DNA of 24,205 nt from JBBAGE01 sp041655055 (GTDB taxonomy: Bacteria > Pseudomonadota > Alphaproteobacteria > Rhodobacterales > Rhodobacteraceae). The stretch is taken from positions 1 to 24,205 of the forward strand of contig JBBAGE010000016.1 of assembly GCA_041655055.1 (NCBI GenBank), in the 5' to 3' direction. Position 1 is the stretch's first letter, and the number at the start of each line of letters is the position of its first letter. Position numbers and translations under genes: made by a program. The notes beneath the pieces were generated by a model, which saw only the letters and a program-made list of their open reading frames with translations, searched no databases and was not told where the DNA came from. Shown here piece after piece: positions 6,745-13,395 of this stretch.

Positions 6745-8109
6745 TTACTCGCGCCCCATACTGCGCAAGATACGGTCGAGCTTTTCGCCCTGTGCACTGA
6801 CGCCGCCAAGCGGCGCATTGCGCACCTGATTATAGTAAAGCGACGGGTCATAGGTCGGCACTGCAAGGCCCAGATGCTCGACCGTCAGCAGCCCCATCGC
6901 CGACAGCAGCGCATAAACCGAACGATACCGCCCGATTTCCGCCGAAATGGCGCTGACCTGCGCATCGAGCAACGCCTGTTCGGCATCGAGCACATCAAGC
7001 GTGGTGCGCGCGCCAAGCCGGGCTTCTTCCTGAACGCCGGCAAAGGCTTCGCGGCTGGCGCGGACTTGTTGCGCCGTGGCCTCAAGGCTGGCAGTCGCCA
7101 CGCGCAATTGCGCCCAGGCATTACCGACATTGCGTTCGACATTTTGCACCGACAGCAGCAGCCCCGCGCGCGAGGCATCGCGCCGCGCCATGGCCTGACG
7201 TTCTACCGACCGCAGCGCCCCGCCCTGATAGATCGGGCCACCCAGACGCAGGCCGAAATTTTCCGCCGTGCCATCATCGGTCAGGTTCATGCCCGCATTG
7301 GCGGTGACCCGGGGCAACATGGCGGCTTTGGCGCGTGCAATGCTGATTTCGGCCAGCGTCACATCCCGCTGCGCCGCCAGAATATCGGGATGGCGGCGAT
7401 TGGCGACCGCCTTGGCCGCATCAAGCGAATCGGCCGTGGCAGGCGGTGTGGGCGGCGGCGCCAACTGCCCCGGATAAGCCCCCACGACCGAGCGGTAAAA
7501 TTCCCGCGCAACGGCCAGATCGCCCTGCGCCGCTGCCTCGGCCGCTTGCGCCGCGGCCAGCCGCGCTTCGGCCAGCGATACATCGGTGCGGGTGATTTCA
7601 CCCACTTCGAACCGGTCACGCGCGGCGCGCAATTCCTGCATGATCAGCCGCACGTTCGAGGCGCGCAGCCCGACCACCGCTTCGGCCGCGCGCACATCGA
7701 GATAGGCGCTGACGGCGTTGAACAGCACATTCTGTTCGATCCCCACCAGCCGCTCGCGCGAGGCCAGAACCGCTTCCTGCGCCATGTCGATCGCCAGCCG
7801 CGATGCGCCGAAATCATAGACGGTGATACTGGCCGTCAGGTCCAGACTGGCCGCCCAGCTATCAAGCTGCGAAGTATAGCCCGCGTTCAGCGCATAGTTC
7901 AGCACCGGCCGCAATGAGGCCACGGCCTGTGCCACATCCTCGTCCGCGGCCCGCAAAACGGCGCGGTTCTGTTCCAGCAACCCGCTGGTTTCATAGGCCG
8001 CCACCATGGCATCGGATAACGTCTGGGCCTGCGCCATCTGGGGCCCGAACAGCGCGCCGGTGGCCAGCACCGATGCGGTCAAAAATGCCTTCATGCGGAT
8101 CATCTTCAT
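6745..8109 (-). CDS. tolC: TolC-family outer membrane efflux protein
   Basis: This outer-membrane channel component has 454 residues and two tandem outer-membrane-efflux repeats rich in heptad-like Ala/Leu/Arg helices, typical of TolC trimers that span the periplasm. A signal peptide is clear: MKMIRMKAFLTASVLATGALFGPQMAQAQ, cleaved probably after AQA. ATGs at codons 1, 3 and 6 are all possible starts. The protein would act as the exit duct for type I secretion or RND/MFS efflux pumps. No adaptor or pump gene is adjacent, as is usual for a shared housekeeping TolC. It lies 84 bases downstream of the PIMT-like gene on the same strand, suggesting co-transcription. Confidence 0.92.
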   Translation of the reverse strand: MKMIRMKAFLTASVLATGALFGPQMAQAQTLSDAMVAAYETSGLLEQNRAVLRAADEDVAQAVASLRPVLNYALNAGYTSQLDSWAASLDLTASITVYDFGASRLAIDMAQEAVLASRERLVGIEQNVLFNAVSAYLDVRAAEAVVGLRASNVRLIMQELRAARDRFEVGEITRTDVSLAEARLAAAQAAEAAAQGDLAVAREFYRSVVGAYPGQLAPPPTPPATADSLDAAKAVANRRHPDILAAQRDVTLAEISIARAKAAMLPRVTANAGMNLTDDGTAENFGLRLGGPIYQGGALRSVERQAMARRDASRAGLLLSVQNVERNVGNAWAQLRVATASLEATAQQVRASREAFAGVQEEARLGARTTLDVLDAEQALLDAQVSAISAEIGRYRSVYALLSAMGLLTVEHLGLAVPTYDPSLYYNQVRNAPLGGVSAQGEKLDRILRSMGRE

Positions 8110-8134
8110 GCCAATCCTGCCTCTCTCGTTATGG

Positions 8135-8159
8135 GCGGATCCTGCATGGTCCGCTTTTT
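8135..8159 (+). terminator. Terminator-shaped hairpin on the strand opposite tolC and pcm
   Basis: On the plus strand GCGGATCC and GGTCCGC form a 7-bp stem with one bulged T, a 5-base loop, then TTTTT. Both flanking genes run on the minus strand, where no T run follows, so as a terminator it could only act on an antisense transcript. It may be coincidental. Confidence 0.35.
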
Positions 8160-8193
8160 ATCGGGGCCAACAAACGGAAAGGCGCCTGTCAGC

Positions 8194-8847
8194 TTATAGT
8201 GCAAATGCCTTTTGGGCCTCAAAACCTGCCAGAACCGGGGCAAGCGCGTTAAAGGAATAGCGCCAGTTGATCGCGCCAGCGTGTTTATAGCCGATCCGCG
8301 CCACACCCAGCGCGCCTTCGGCAAAAAGGGCGGCGATCCGGCCGCCTTCTGCCAGTTGATCGGCAATGGCTGCGGGCAATTCTTCGATCGCGCCCTGAAT
8401 GATGATGACGTCAAAGGGGGCATGGTCTGGCGCACCCGCGGCAAGCGGGCCTTGCACCAGCGTGACATTGCCCACGCCCTGTTCGGCCAGCGCGGCTTTG
8501 GCCGCATCGATCATGGGGGCGTTGTCTTCGACCGCGACGACTTTGCCCGCCAGCCAGGCGATGACCGCCGCCGAATAGCCCAGACCGCAACCCAGATCGA
8601 GCACGCGATCATCCGCGCGGATATCCAGCCCGTCGAGCATCTTGGACAGGCTGCGCGGCTCCAGCATCACCCGGCCCGCGCCGAGCGGCACGTTTTCGCC
8701 GATATAGGCGGCCTCGCGGCGATCCTCGGGCGTGAACAATTCGCGCGGAATGGCGAGCATCGCCTCGATGATCGGCAGTTTGGTGACATCCGAAGGGCGA
8801 ACCTGCGTATCCACCATCATCACGCGGCGATAAGTATAGTCGGGCAT
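8194..8847 (-). CDS. Protein-L-isoaspartate O-methyltransferase-like SAM methyltransferase
   Basis: This class I SAM-dependent methyltransferase of the PCMT/PIMT family has 217 residues. Motif I is VLDLGCGLGY (residues 82-91), followed by the acidic VVAVE that contacts the SAM ribose. The N-terminal segment MMVDTQVRPSDVTKLPI, with LAIPRELFTP after it, is typical of the alphaproteobacterial group. The region that in genuine PIMT binds the isoaspartyl substrate (usually T-I-S-x-P) reads MLEPRSLSKM here, so repair activity is doubtful. I chose the ATG at 8847 by family likeness; an ATG at 8874 would add nine residues. Neither has a good Shine-Dalgarno sequence. It lies upstream of tolC in the same direction. 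Confidence 0.85.
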   Translation of the reverse strand: MPDYTYRRVMMVDTQVRPSDVTKLPIIEAMLAIPRELFTPEDRREAAYIGENVPLGAGRVMLEPRSLSKMLDGLDIRADDRVLDLGCGLGYSAAVIAWLAGKVVAVEDNAPMIDAAKAALAEQGVGNVTLVQGPLAAGAPDHAPFDVIIIQGAIEELPAAIADQLAEGGRIAALFAEGALGVARIGYKHAGAINWRYSFNALAPVLAGFEAQKAFAL

Positions 8848-8972
8848 CTGCACAACAGCCAATCGGTTATTCATTCAGCGACAGAATTGCCACAGAACCG
8901 GCCCAGCGGCAATAACTACCGTTCCGGGCCGGGGCAAAGCTGCGCAAGTGTTGCATCCCACCGACAGGCCGA

Positions 8973-9266
8973 TCAGGCATGGGCGGGCTCAAGCCGCCGC
9001 AGCCAGCCGTCGTTCAGGAATGTGCCAAACGGGATGAATGCTGCCAGAAACGTGCGCAGCCAGCCCACGACGCCCACATCGCGCCGGGTGGCAAAGGCCA
9101 CGACCATCATCACGACATAGGCGATGAACGCCACCCCGTGCAGCCAACCCACCGGCGGCACAAGGCTTGCGATCCCCGCGATATATTTCAACGGCATCGC
9201 GACCAGAAACAGCGCCAGCGTCGTAATCCCTTCGACCAGCGCGACTTTGCGAAACAATCCAAGCAT
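8973..9266 (-). CDS. DUF3817 family small integral membrane protein
   Basis: This 97-residue inner-membrane protein has three predicted hydrophobic segments: roughly residues 10-25 (EGITTLALFLVAMPLKY), 32-54 (around VGWLHGVAFIAYVVMMVVAF) and 65-82 (WLRTFLAAFIPFGTF). The GWLHGVAFIAY stretch and the FLNDGWLRR tail resemble the DUF3817/YdzA family, whose function is unknown. The start at 9266 is preferred because AAGGGTGATG lies just upstream; the frame is open to an ATG at 9302 that lacks such a signal. It is apparently transcribed alone, downstream of tRNA-Cys on the same strand. Confidence 0.85.
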   Translation of the reverse strand: MLGLFRKVALVEGITTLALFLVAMPLKYIAGIASLVPPVGWLHGVAFIAYVVMMVVAFATRRDVGVVGWLRTFLAAFIPFGTFLNDGWLRRLEPAHA

Positions 9267-9286
9267 GACATCACCCTTTTGTTGTC

Positions 9287-9298
9287 CGCTAGCTAGCG
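9287..9298. repeat. Perfect 12-bp palindrome CGCTAGCTAGCG
   Basis: This self-complementary 12-mer contains CTAG twice and lies 21 bases upstream of the DUF3817 start codon. It could be an operator for that gene, or a small hairpin between tRNA-Cys and it. Confidence 0.45.
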
Positions 9299-9375
9299 AC
9301 ACCGGCCAAAGCGTTCAACCCCGCCCCGCACGCCGCGCGGTTTTGCCTCGGGCAGTTAATAAAGAGTGGAAAACC

Positions 9376-9449
9376 TGGAGGCGGGTACCGGAATCGAACC
9401 GGTCTACACGGATTTGCAATCCGCTGCGTAACCTCTCCGCCAACCCGCC
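9376..9449 (-). tRNA. tRNA-Cys (anticodon GCA)
   Basis: Read on the minus strand, the sequence folds as a cloverleaf. The acceptor arms are GGCGGGT/ACCCGCC. The anticodon arm GCGGA-TTGCAAA-TCCGT has GCA at 34-36, and the T arm is ACCGG-TTCGATT-CCGGT. The discriminator base is T (U73), as expected for cysteine, and the 3' CCA is encoded (complement of 9376-9378). The length is 74 bases with CCA. Confidence 0.97.
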
Positions 9450-9571
9450 TGACTTGATAGGTGGTGCGCGTTTACCCGACCCGTGCGGGAATCGCAAGCG
9501 GCAAACCATCGCCGGTTGTGCCCCGCGCCCCGCGCCCGTATCTGTGGCAGCGGTTGCCCGGAAAGGTCGAG

Positions 9572-10849
9572 ATGCTGCTTTACCGCCTGATGCTTGCGCT
9601 TGCTGCGCCGATGCTGGGCCTGCGTTTTGCATGGCGCCGGCTACGTGGGCTTGATGCGCGCGGCGCGTTGGCCGAGCGGCTGGCGCGGGGTCGCGGGATG
9701 CCGGCCGCGCGGCGGCTATGGCTGCATGGGGCATCATTGGGCGAGTTGGCGGCGGCGCGCGCGCTGATTGACAGCGCGCTGGCGCGCGACGGGGCGCTGG
9801 AATTCATCGTCACGGCCAATTCGGAAACCGGGCGCGCGGCGGTGCGCGGCTGGGGGCTGGCGCGGGTGCATGTGGCGCTGGCGCCGCTGGATTACCGCTT
9901 TGTTTTGCGCCGGTTTCTGGCGCGCTGGCACCCAGCTGCCTTGATCGTCATCGAAAACGAGATCTGGCCCAACCGCTTTGCGATCTGCGCGCGGGCGGGC
10001 GTGCCGGTCTTTTTGGTGGGGGCGCGGATGTCGGCCAAAAGCGCGCGGATGTGGCGGCTTTTGGGGCTGGGCAAGGCGCTGGGGGCGGTGCGCTGGCTTG
10101 CGGCGCAGGATTCAGGCTCAGAGGCGCGTTTGCAGGCGCTTGGCGTGGCGCGCGCGGATACGGGCGCGCGGCTGCTGCTTAAGGGCGGGGTGCGCATCGG
10201 GGCCGCGCCGCATGATCTGGCGCGCCTTGGCACGACATTCGTGCGCGATACCACGATCCTTGCGGCCTCGACCCATGAAGGCGAGGATGGGCCGATCTTG
10301 CAGGCCTTTGCCCGGCTTTATGCCGAAAACCCCGAATTGCGGCTGATCATCGCCCCGCGCCATCCCGAACGCGGGGCAGCGATTGCGCGGCTTTGTGCGG
10401 ATGCGGGAATGACTTGCGCGCGCAGATCGCGGGACGAGCCGGCGGGCGCGCCGGTCTATATTGCCGACAGCCTGGGGGAAATGGGGCTGTGGTATCGGCT
10501 GGCGGGGATCACCTTTGTCGGTGGATCGCTGGTGCCCAAAGGCGGGCATACCCCGTTTGAACCCGCAAATTTTGCCAGCGCCATCATACATGGCCCGCAT
10601 GTGGCGAATAATGCCACCGCTTATGGCGCGCTGGCGGCCAGCGGCGGGGCGGTGGCGGTGGCGGATGGCGATGCGCTTGGCCCCGCGCTGCACCGGCTGA
10701 TCGGTGACGCGGATGCCCGCGCGCGGATGGTGGATGCGGCCAATGCCGCACTTGCGCCGTTGGCCGATGATGCGGATGCCTGGGCGCAATTCTGGGCGCG
10801 GCTGGCACAAGAAACCGGCAATCCCGCGCTTGCGGCGCAAAACCTGTGA
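9572..10849 (+). CDS. waaA: 3-deoxy-D-manno-octulosonic acid (Kdo) transferase
   Basis: WaaA/KdtA transfers Kdo from CMP-Kdo to lipid IVA at the cytoplasmic face of the inner membrane, starting the LPS core. The product has 425 residues, the family's usual size. It has an N-terminal hydrophobic anchor (LYRLMLALAAPMLGLRF), then HGASLGE with the conserved catalytic Glu58, and ENEIWPN (128-134), a WaaA hallmark. The C-terminal GT-B domain has ASTHEGED, APRHPER and GGSLVPKGGHTPFEPANF for CMP-Kdo binding. The start at 9572 is supported by GGAAAGG about 9 bases upstream; upstream codons back to 9461 look like non-coding sequence next to tRNA-Cys. The downstream DUF1178 gene is 65 bases away. Confidence 0.95.
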   Translation: MLLYRLMLALAAPMLGLRFAWRRLRGLDARGALAERLARGRGMPAARRLWLHGASLGELAAARALIDSALARDGALEFIVTANSETGRAAVRGWGLARVHVALAPLDYRFVLRRFLARWHPAALIVIENEIWPNRFAICARAGVPVFLVGARMSAKSARMWRLLGLGKALGAVRWLAAQDSGSEARLQALGVARADTGARLLLKGGVRIGAAPHDLARLGTTFVRDTTILAASTHEGEDGPILQAFARLYAENPELRLIIAPRHPERGAAIARLCADAGMTCARRSRDEPAGAPVYIADSLGEMGLWYRLAGITFVGGSLVPKGGHTPFEPANFASAIIHGPHVANNATAYGALAASGGAVAVADGDALGPALHRLIGDADARARMVDAANAALAPLADDADAWAQFWARLAQETGNPALAAQNL

Positions 10850-10850
10850 T

Positions 10851-10878
10851 TTGCAATCCCACGCGCTTTCGATATGTA
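10851..10878 (+). promoter_or_regulatory. Candidate promoter for the DUF1178-SDR genes
   Basis: TTGCAA (10851-10856), a 16-base spacer and TATGTA (10873-10878) lie in the 65-base gap after waaA, about 37 bases before the next start codon. The match to consensus is moderate, and co-transcription with waaA remains possible. Confidence 0.35.
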
Positions 10879-10914
10879 ATGGTTAATTGCGCGCACCCCA
10901 AAGCTGATAGGCCC

Positions 10915-11358
10915 ATGATCCGCTATTCACTCAAATGCCCGGCAAACCATAGCTTTGAAAGCTGGTTCAAATCCTCTGACGCATTCGAGACTTTACAAAA
11001 AAGCGCGCTGCTGTCCTGCCCGGTCTGCGGGGCAAGCGAAATCACCAAGGCGGTCATGGCCCCCCGGATTCAATCGCAATCCGCCCCGGCACCCGACCGC
11101 GAACCACCAGCGCAGGCGCTGCTGGCCTCGCCCTCGAAACGGGTGGCTGAGGCGATGGAGAACCTGCGCCGCGAGATCGAGGCCCATTCCGAACATGTCG
11201 GCGACAGTTTCGCCCGCGAAGCCCGTGCGATCCATGAAGGCGACGCCCCTGCCCGCGCGATCCATGGCGAAGCCCATCCCGATGAGGCCCGCCAATTGCT
11301 GCAAGATGGCGTGCAGGTGCTGCCGCTGCCCTTTATCCCCAGACGCAAGGTGAATTAG
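10915..11358 (+). CDS. DUF1178 family zinc-ribbon-like protein
   Basis: This 147-residue cytoplasmic protein belongs to the uncharacterised DUF1178 family. The N-terminus MIRYSLKCPANHSFESWF is diagnostic, followed by CPVCG at about residues 37-41. The Cys/His set (C8, H12 region, C37, C40) suggests a small zinc ribbon. The middle (SKRVAEAMENLRREIEAHSEHVGDSFAREARAIH) is a charged helix, and the C-terminus QVLPLPFIPRRKVN is typical. The start at 10915 matches the family; an in-frame ATG at 10846 overlaps the end of waaA. The stop is one base before the SDR start, so the two genes are tightly coupled. The function is unknown. Confidence 0.9.
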   Translation: MIRYSLKCPANHSFESWFKSSDAFETLQKSALLSCPVCGASEITKAVMAPRIQSQSAPAPDREPPAQALLASPSKRVAEAMENLRREIEAHSEHVGDSFAREARAIHEGDAPARAIHGEAHPDEARQLLQDGVQVLPLPFIPRRKVN

Positions 11359-11359
11359 C

Positions 11360-12028
11360 ATGACCACCCTTATCACCGGCGCATCGCGCGGTATCGGCCG
11401 CGCCCTGTTCGATCATTATGCAGCAACCGGCGGGCGGGTGATCGGCACGGTCCGCGGCCCCCTGCCCGATCAGCCGCAAGGCGCCGCGCAATGGGCCCAA
11501 CTTGATGTCGGCGATCCAGGCAGCGTGCGCAAAATGGCGCGGGATCTGGCGAATGACCCGGTCGATCTGTTGATCTGCAACGCGGGTGTCGCGCTCGATA
11601 AACGCAACAGCGTGGATGACGGCTATCCCGCCGAGATGTGGGCGGAAACATTCGCCGTGAACGTCACCGGGGTTTTCCTGACCATTCAGGCATTGCTGCC
11701 GCATCTGCGCCGGGGAACTGCGCCGAAAATCGCGATCATATCGTCGCAAATGGCATCCGACACGCGCGCTTCCGGCGGGTCGCTGATCTATCGCGCGTCC
11801 AAGGCGGCGGCGCTGAATCTGGGGCGCAATCTGGCGGCGGAACTGCGCGCAGACGGGATCGCGGTCGGCATCTATCACCCCGGCTGGGTGCGCACCGACA
11901 TGGGCGGCATGCGCGGCGATATCGAGCCGGCTGATTCGGCCACCGGCCTTGCCGCGCGCTTTGAAGCGCTTACGCTAGACACGACGGGCTGTTTCGAACG
12001 CTGGGATGGCGGCGCGCTGCAATTCTAG
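11360..12028 (+). CDS. SDR family NAD(P)-dependent oxidoreductase
   Basis: This classical short-chain dehydrogenase/reductase has 222 residues. The nucleotide-binding TGASRGIG sits at residues 6-13 and NAG at 74-76. The catalytic residues are Ser129 in IISSQMAS, Tyr144 and Lys148 (YRASK), and PGWVRTDMGG follows the active site. It is shorter than the usual 250 residues and resembles the C-factor/sniffer-like SDR subgroup. The substrate cannot be told from sequence. It begins one base after the DUF1178 stop and is followed by a 110-base gap before lysC containing a weak hairpin (12064-12077, GCAAGG/CCTTGC, then CCTTTT). Confidence 0.92.
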   Translation: MTTLITGASRGIGRALFDHYAATGGRVIGTVRGPLPDQPQGAAQWAQLDVGDPGSVRKMARDLANDPVDLLICNAGVALDKRNSVDDGYPAEMWAETFAVNVTGVFLTIQALLPHLRRGTAPKIAIISSQMASDTRASGGSLIYRASKAAALNLGRNLAAELRADGIAVGIYHPGWVRTDMGGMRGDIEPADSATGLAARFEALTLDTTGCFERWDGGALQF

Positions 12029-12063
12029 GCCCGCGCCGTAACCGCTAATTTCGCCCCAATTTT

Positions 12064-12083
12064 GCAAGGCACCTTGCCCTTTT
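12064..12083 (+). terminator. Weak terminator-like hairpin between the SDR gene and lysC
   Basis: GCAAGG-CA-CCTTGC (6-bp stem, very tight loop) is followed by CCTTTT, 35 bases after the SDR stop. The stem is short, so this is a weak candidate for a partial terminator. Confidence 0.3.
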
Positions 12084-12138
12084 GCCTGCCTTCCCATAGG
12101 AAACCACCGCAATGAGCAGCGCAGGAGACGGGATCGGA

Positions 12139-13377
12139 ATGCCCATTCTCGTGATGAAATTCGGCGGCACATCCGTCGCCACGCCCGACCGGATCAGGCG
12201 GGCAGCCAAGCGCGTTGGCCGCGAAGTCGCCAATGGATATAACGTCATCGTCATCGTATCGGCCATGGCGGGCAAAACGAACGAGCTTGTCGGCTGGGTC
12301 AATGAAACCTCGCCGATGTATGATGCGCGCGAATATGATGCGGTGGTCAGTTCGGGCGAAAATGTGACCGCCGGGCTGATGGCACTGACGCTTCAGGAAA
12401 TGGATATTCCCGCGCGTAGCTGGCAGGGCTGGCAGGTGCCGCTGAAAACCTCATCGGCCCATGGCGCAGCGCGGATCGTTGATATTCCCACCGATAATAT
12501 CAACGCCAAATTCGCCGAGGGCATGAATGTCGCCGTGGTCGCGGGCTTTCAGGGGATTTCGCCCGAAGGCCGGATCACCACGCTGGGGCGCGGCGGATCG
12601 GATACAACCGCCGTGGCGTTTGCGGCCGCCTTTGGGGCCAAGCGGTGCGATATCTATACCGATGTCGATGGGGTCTATACCACCGATCCCCGCCTGACCG
12701 ACAAGGCGCGCAAACTTGACCGCATCGCCTATGAGGAAATGCTGGAACTGGCCTCTTTGGGGGCCAAAGTGCTGCAAACCCGTTCGGTCGAGCTGGCGAT
12801 GCGCTTCAAGGTGCGTCTGCGCGTGCTGTCAAGTTTCGAGGAATATGACCCCAATGCAGGCACGCTTGTCTGCGCCGAGGAGGAAATCGTGGAAAGCAGA
12901 GTTGTCAGCGGCGTTGCCAATAGCCGCGAAGAAGCAAAGATGACCCTTATTTCGGTCGCAGACCAGCCCGGCATCGCGGCGGCGATCTTTGTGCCGCTGG
13001 CCGATGCGGGTGTGACCGTCGATATGATCGTGCAGAACATATCCGACGAAGGCCGCACCGATATGACCTTTTCCTGCCCGATCGATCAGGTCAAACGCGC
13101 GCAAGAGGCGCTGAGCGCCGCCAAAGCCGCCGGCAATCTGGATTTCGAGGAACTGGTTGCCGATACGAATGTGGCCAAAGTATCGGTCGTGGGCATCGGG
13201 ATGCGCAGCCAATCGGGCGTTGCCGCGAAAATGTTCCGGGTGCTGGCCGAAGAAGGCATCAATATCAAAGTTATCGCCACCTCCGAAATCAAGATTTCGG
13301 TTCTGATCGACCGCAAATATATGGAACTTGCCGTGCAGGCGCTTCATGATGCGTTCGAATTGGAAAAGGCTGGTTGA
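12139..13377 (+). CDS. lysC: Aspartate kinase
   Basis: Aspartokinase phosphorylates aspartate as the first step toward lysine, methionine and threonine. The 412-residue product has KFGGTSV at the N-terminus (residues 7-13), GRGGSDTTAVA and YTDVDGVYTTDPR of the kinase domain. Two ACT regulatory domains follow (about 265-340 and 345-410; ADQPGIAAAIF and GIGMRSQSGVAAKMF mark their starts), so feedback inhibition by lysine and/or threonine is expected. The start at 12139 gives the usual MPILVMKFGGTSV N-terminus, with GGAGACGGGATCGGA in front; an ATG at 12112 with AGGAAA upstream is an alternative that adds nine residues. The ptsP gene follows after 18 bases, and thrC of the same pathway lies at the other end of the window. 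Confidence 0.96.
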   Translation: MPILVMKFGGTSVATPDRIRRAAKRVGREVANGYNVIVIVSAMAGKTNELVGWVNETSPMYDAREYDAVVSSGENVTAGLMALTLQEMDIPARSWQGWQVPLKTSSAHGAARIVDIPTDNINAKFAEGMNVAVVAGFQGISPEGRITTLGRGGSDTTAVAFAAAFGAKRCDIYTDVDGVYTTDPRLTDKARKLDRIAYEEMLELASLGAKVLQTRSVELAMRFKVRLRVLSSFEEYDPNAGTLVCAEEEIVESRVVSGVANSREEAKMTLISVADQPGIAAAIFVPLADAGVTVDMIVQNISDEGRTDMTFSCPIDQVKRAQEALSAAKAAGNLDFEELVADTNVAKVSVVGIGMRSQSGVAAKMFRVLAEEGINIKVIATSEIKISVLIDRKYMELAVQALHDAFELEKAG

Positions 13378-13395
13378 CGGCCCCGGAAAGGGACC

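Noticed and set aside
6298..7917. A 539-codon open frame on the plus strand opposite the PopZ-like gene and tolC
   Set aside because: It spans across two minus-strand genes, has Arg/Gly/His-rich composition and no ribosome site, so it is a shadow.
9376..9449. tRNA-Cys as a possible integration site for a mobile element
   Set aside because: No integrase, no repeated tRNA 3' end and no foreign-looking genes are seen on either side.
10848..10859. The 12-mer GATTTGCAATCC is also found in the anticodon region of tRNA-Cys (9410-9424)
   Set aside because: A 12-base match between two places is expected by chance several times in 24 kb, and no flanking similarity supports a tRNA fragment or attachment site.
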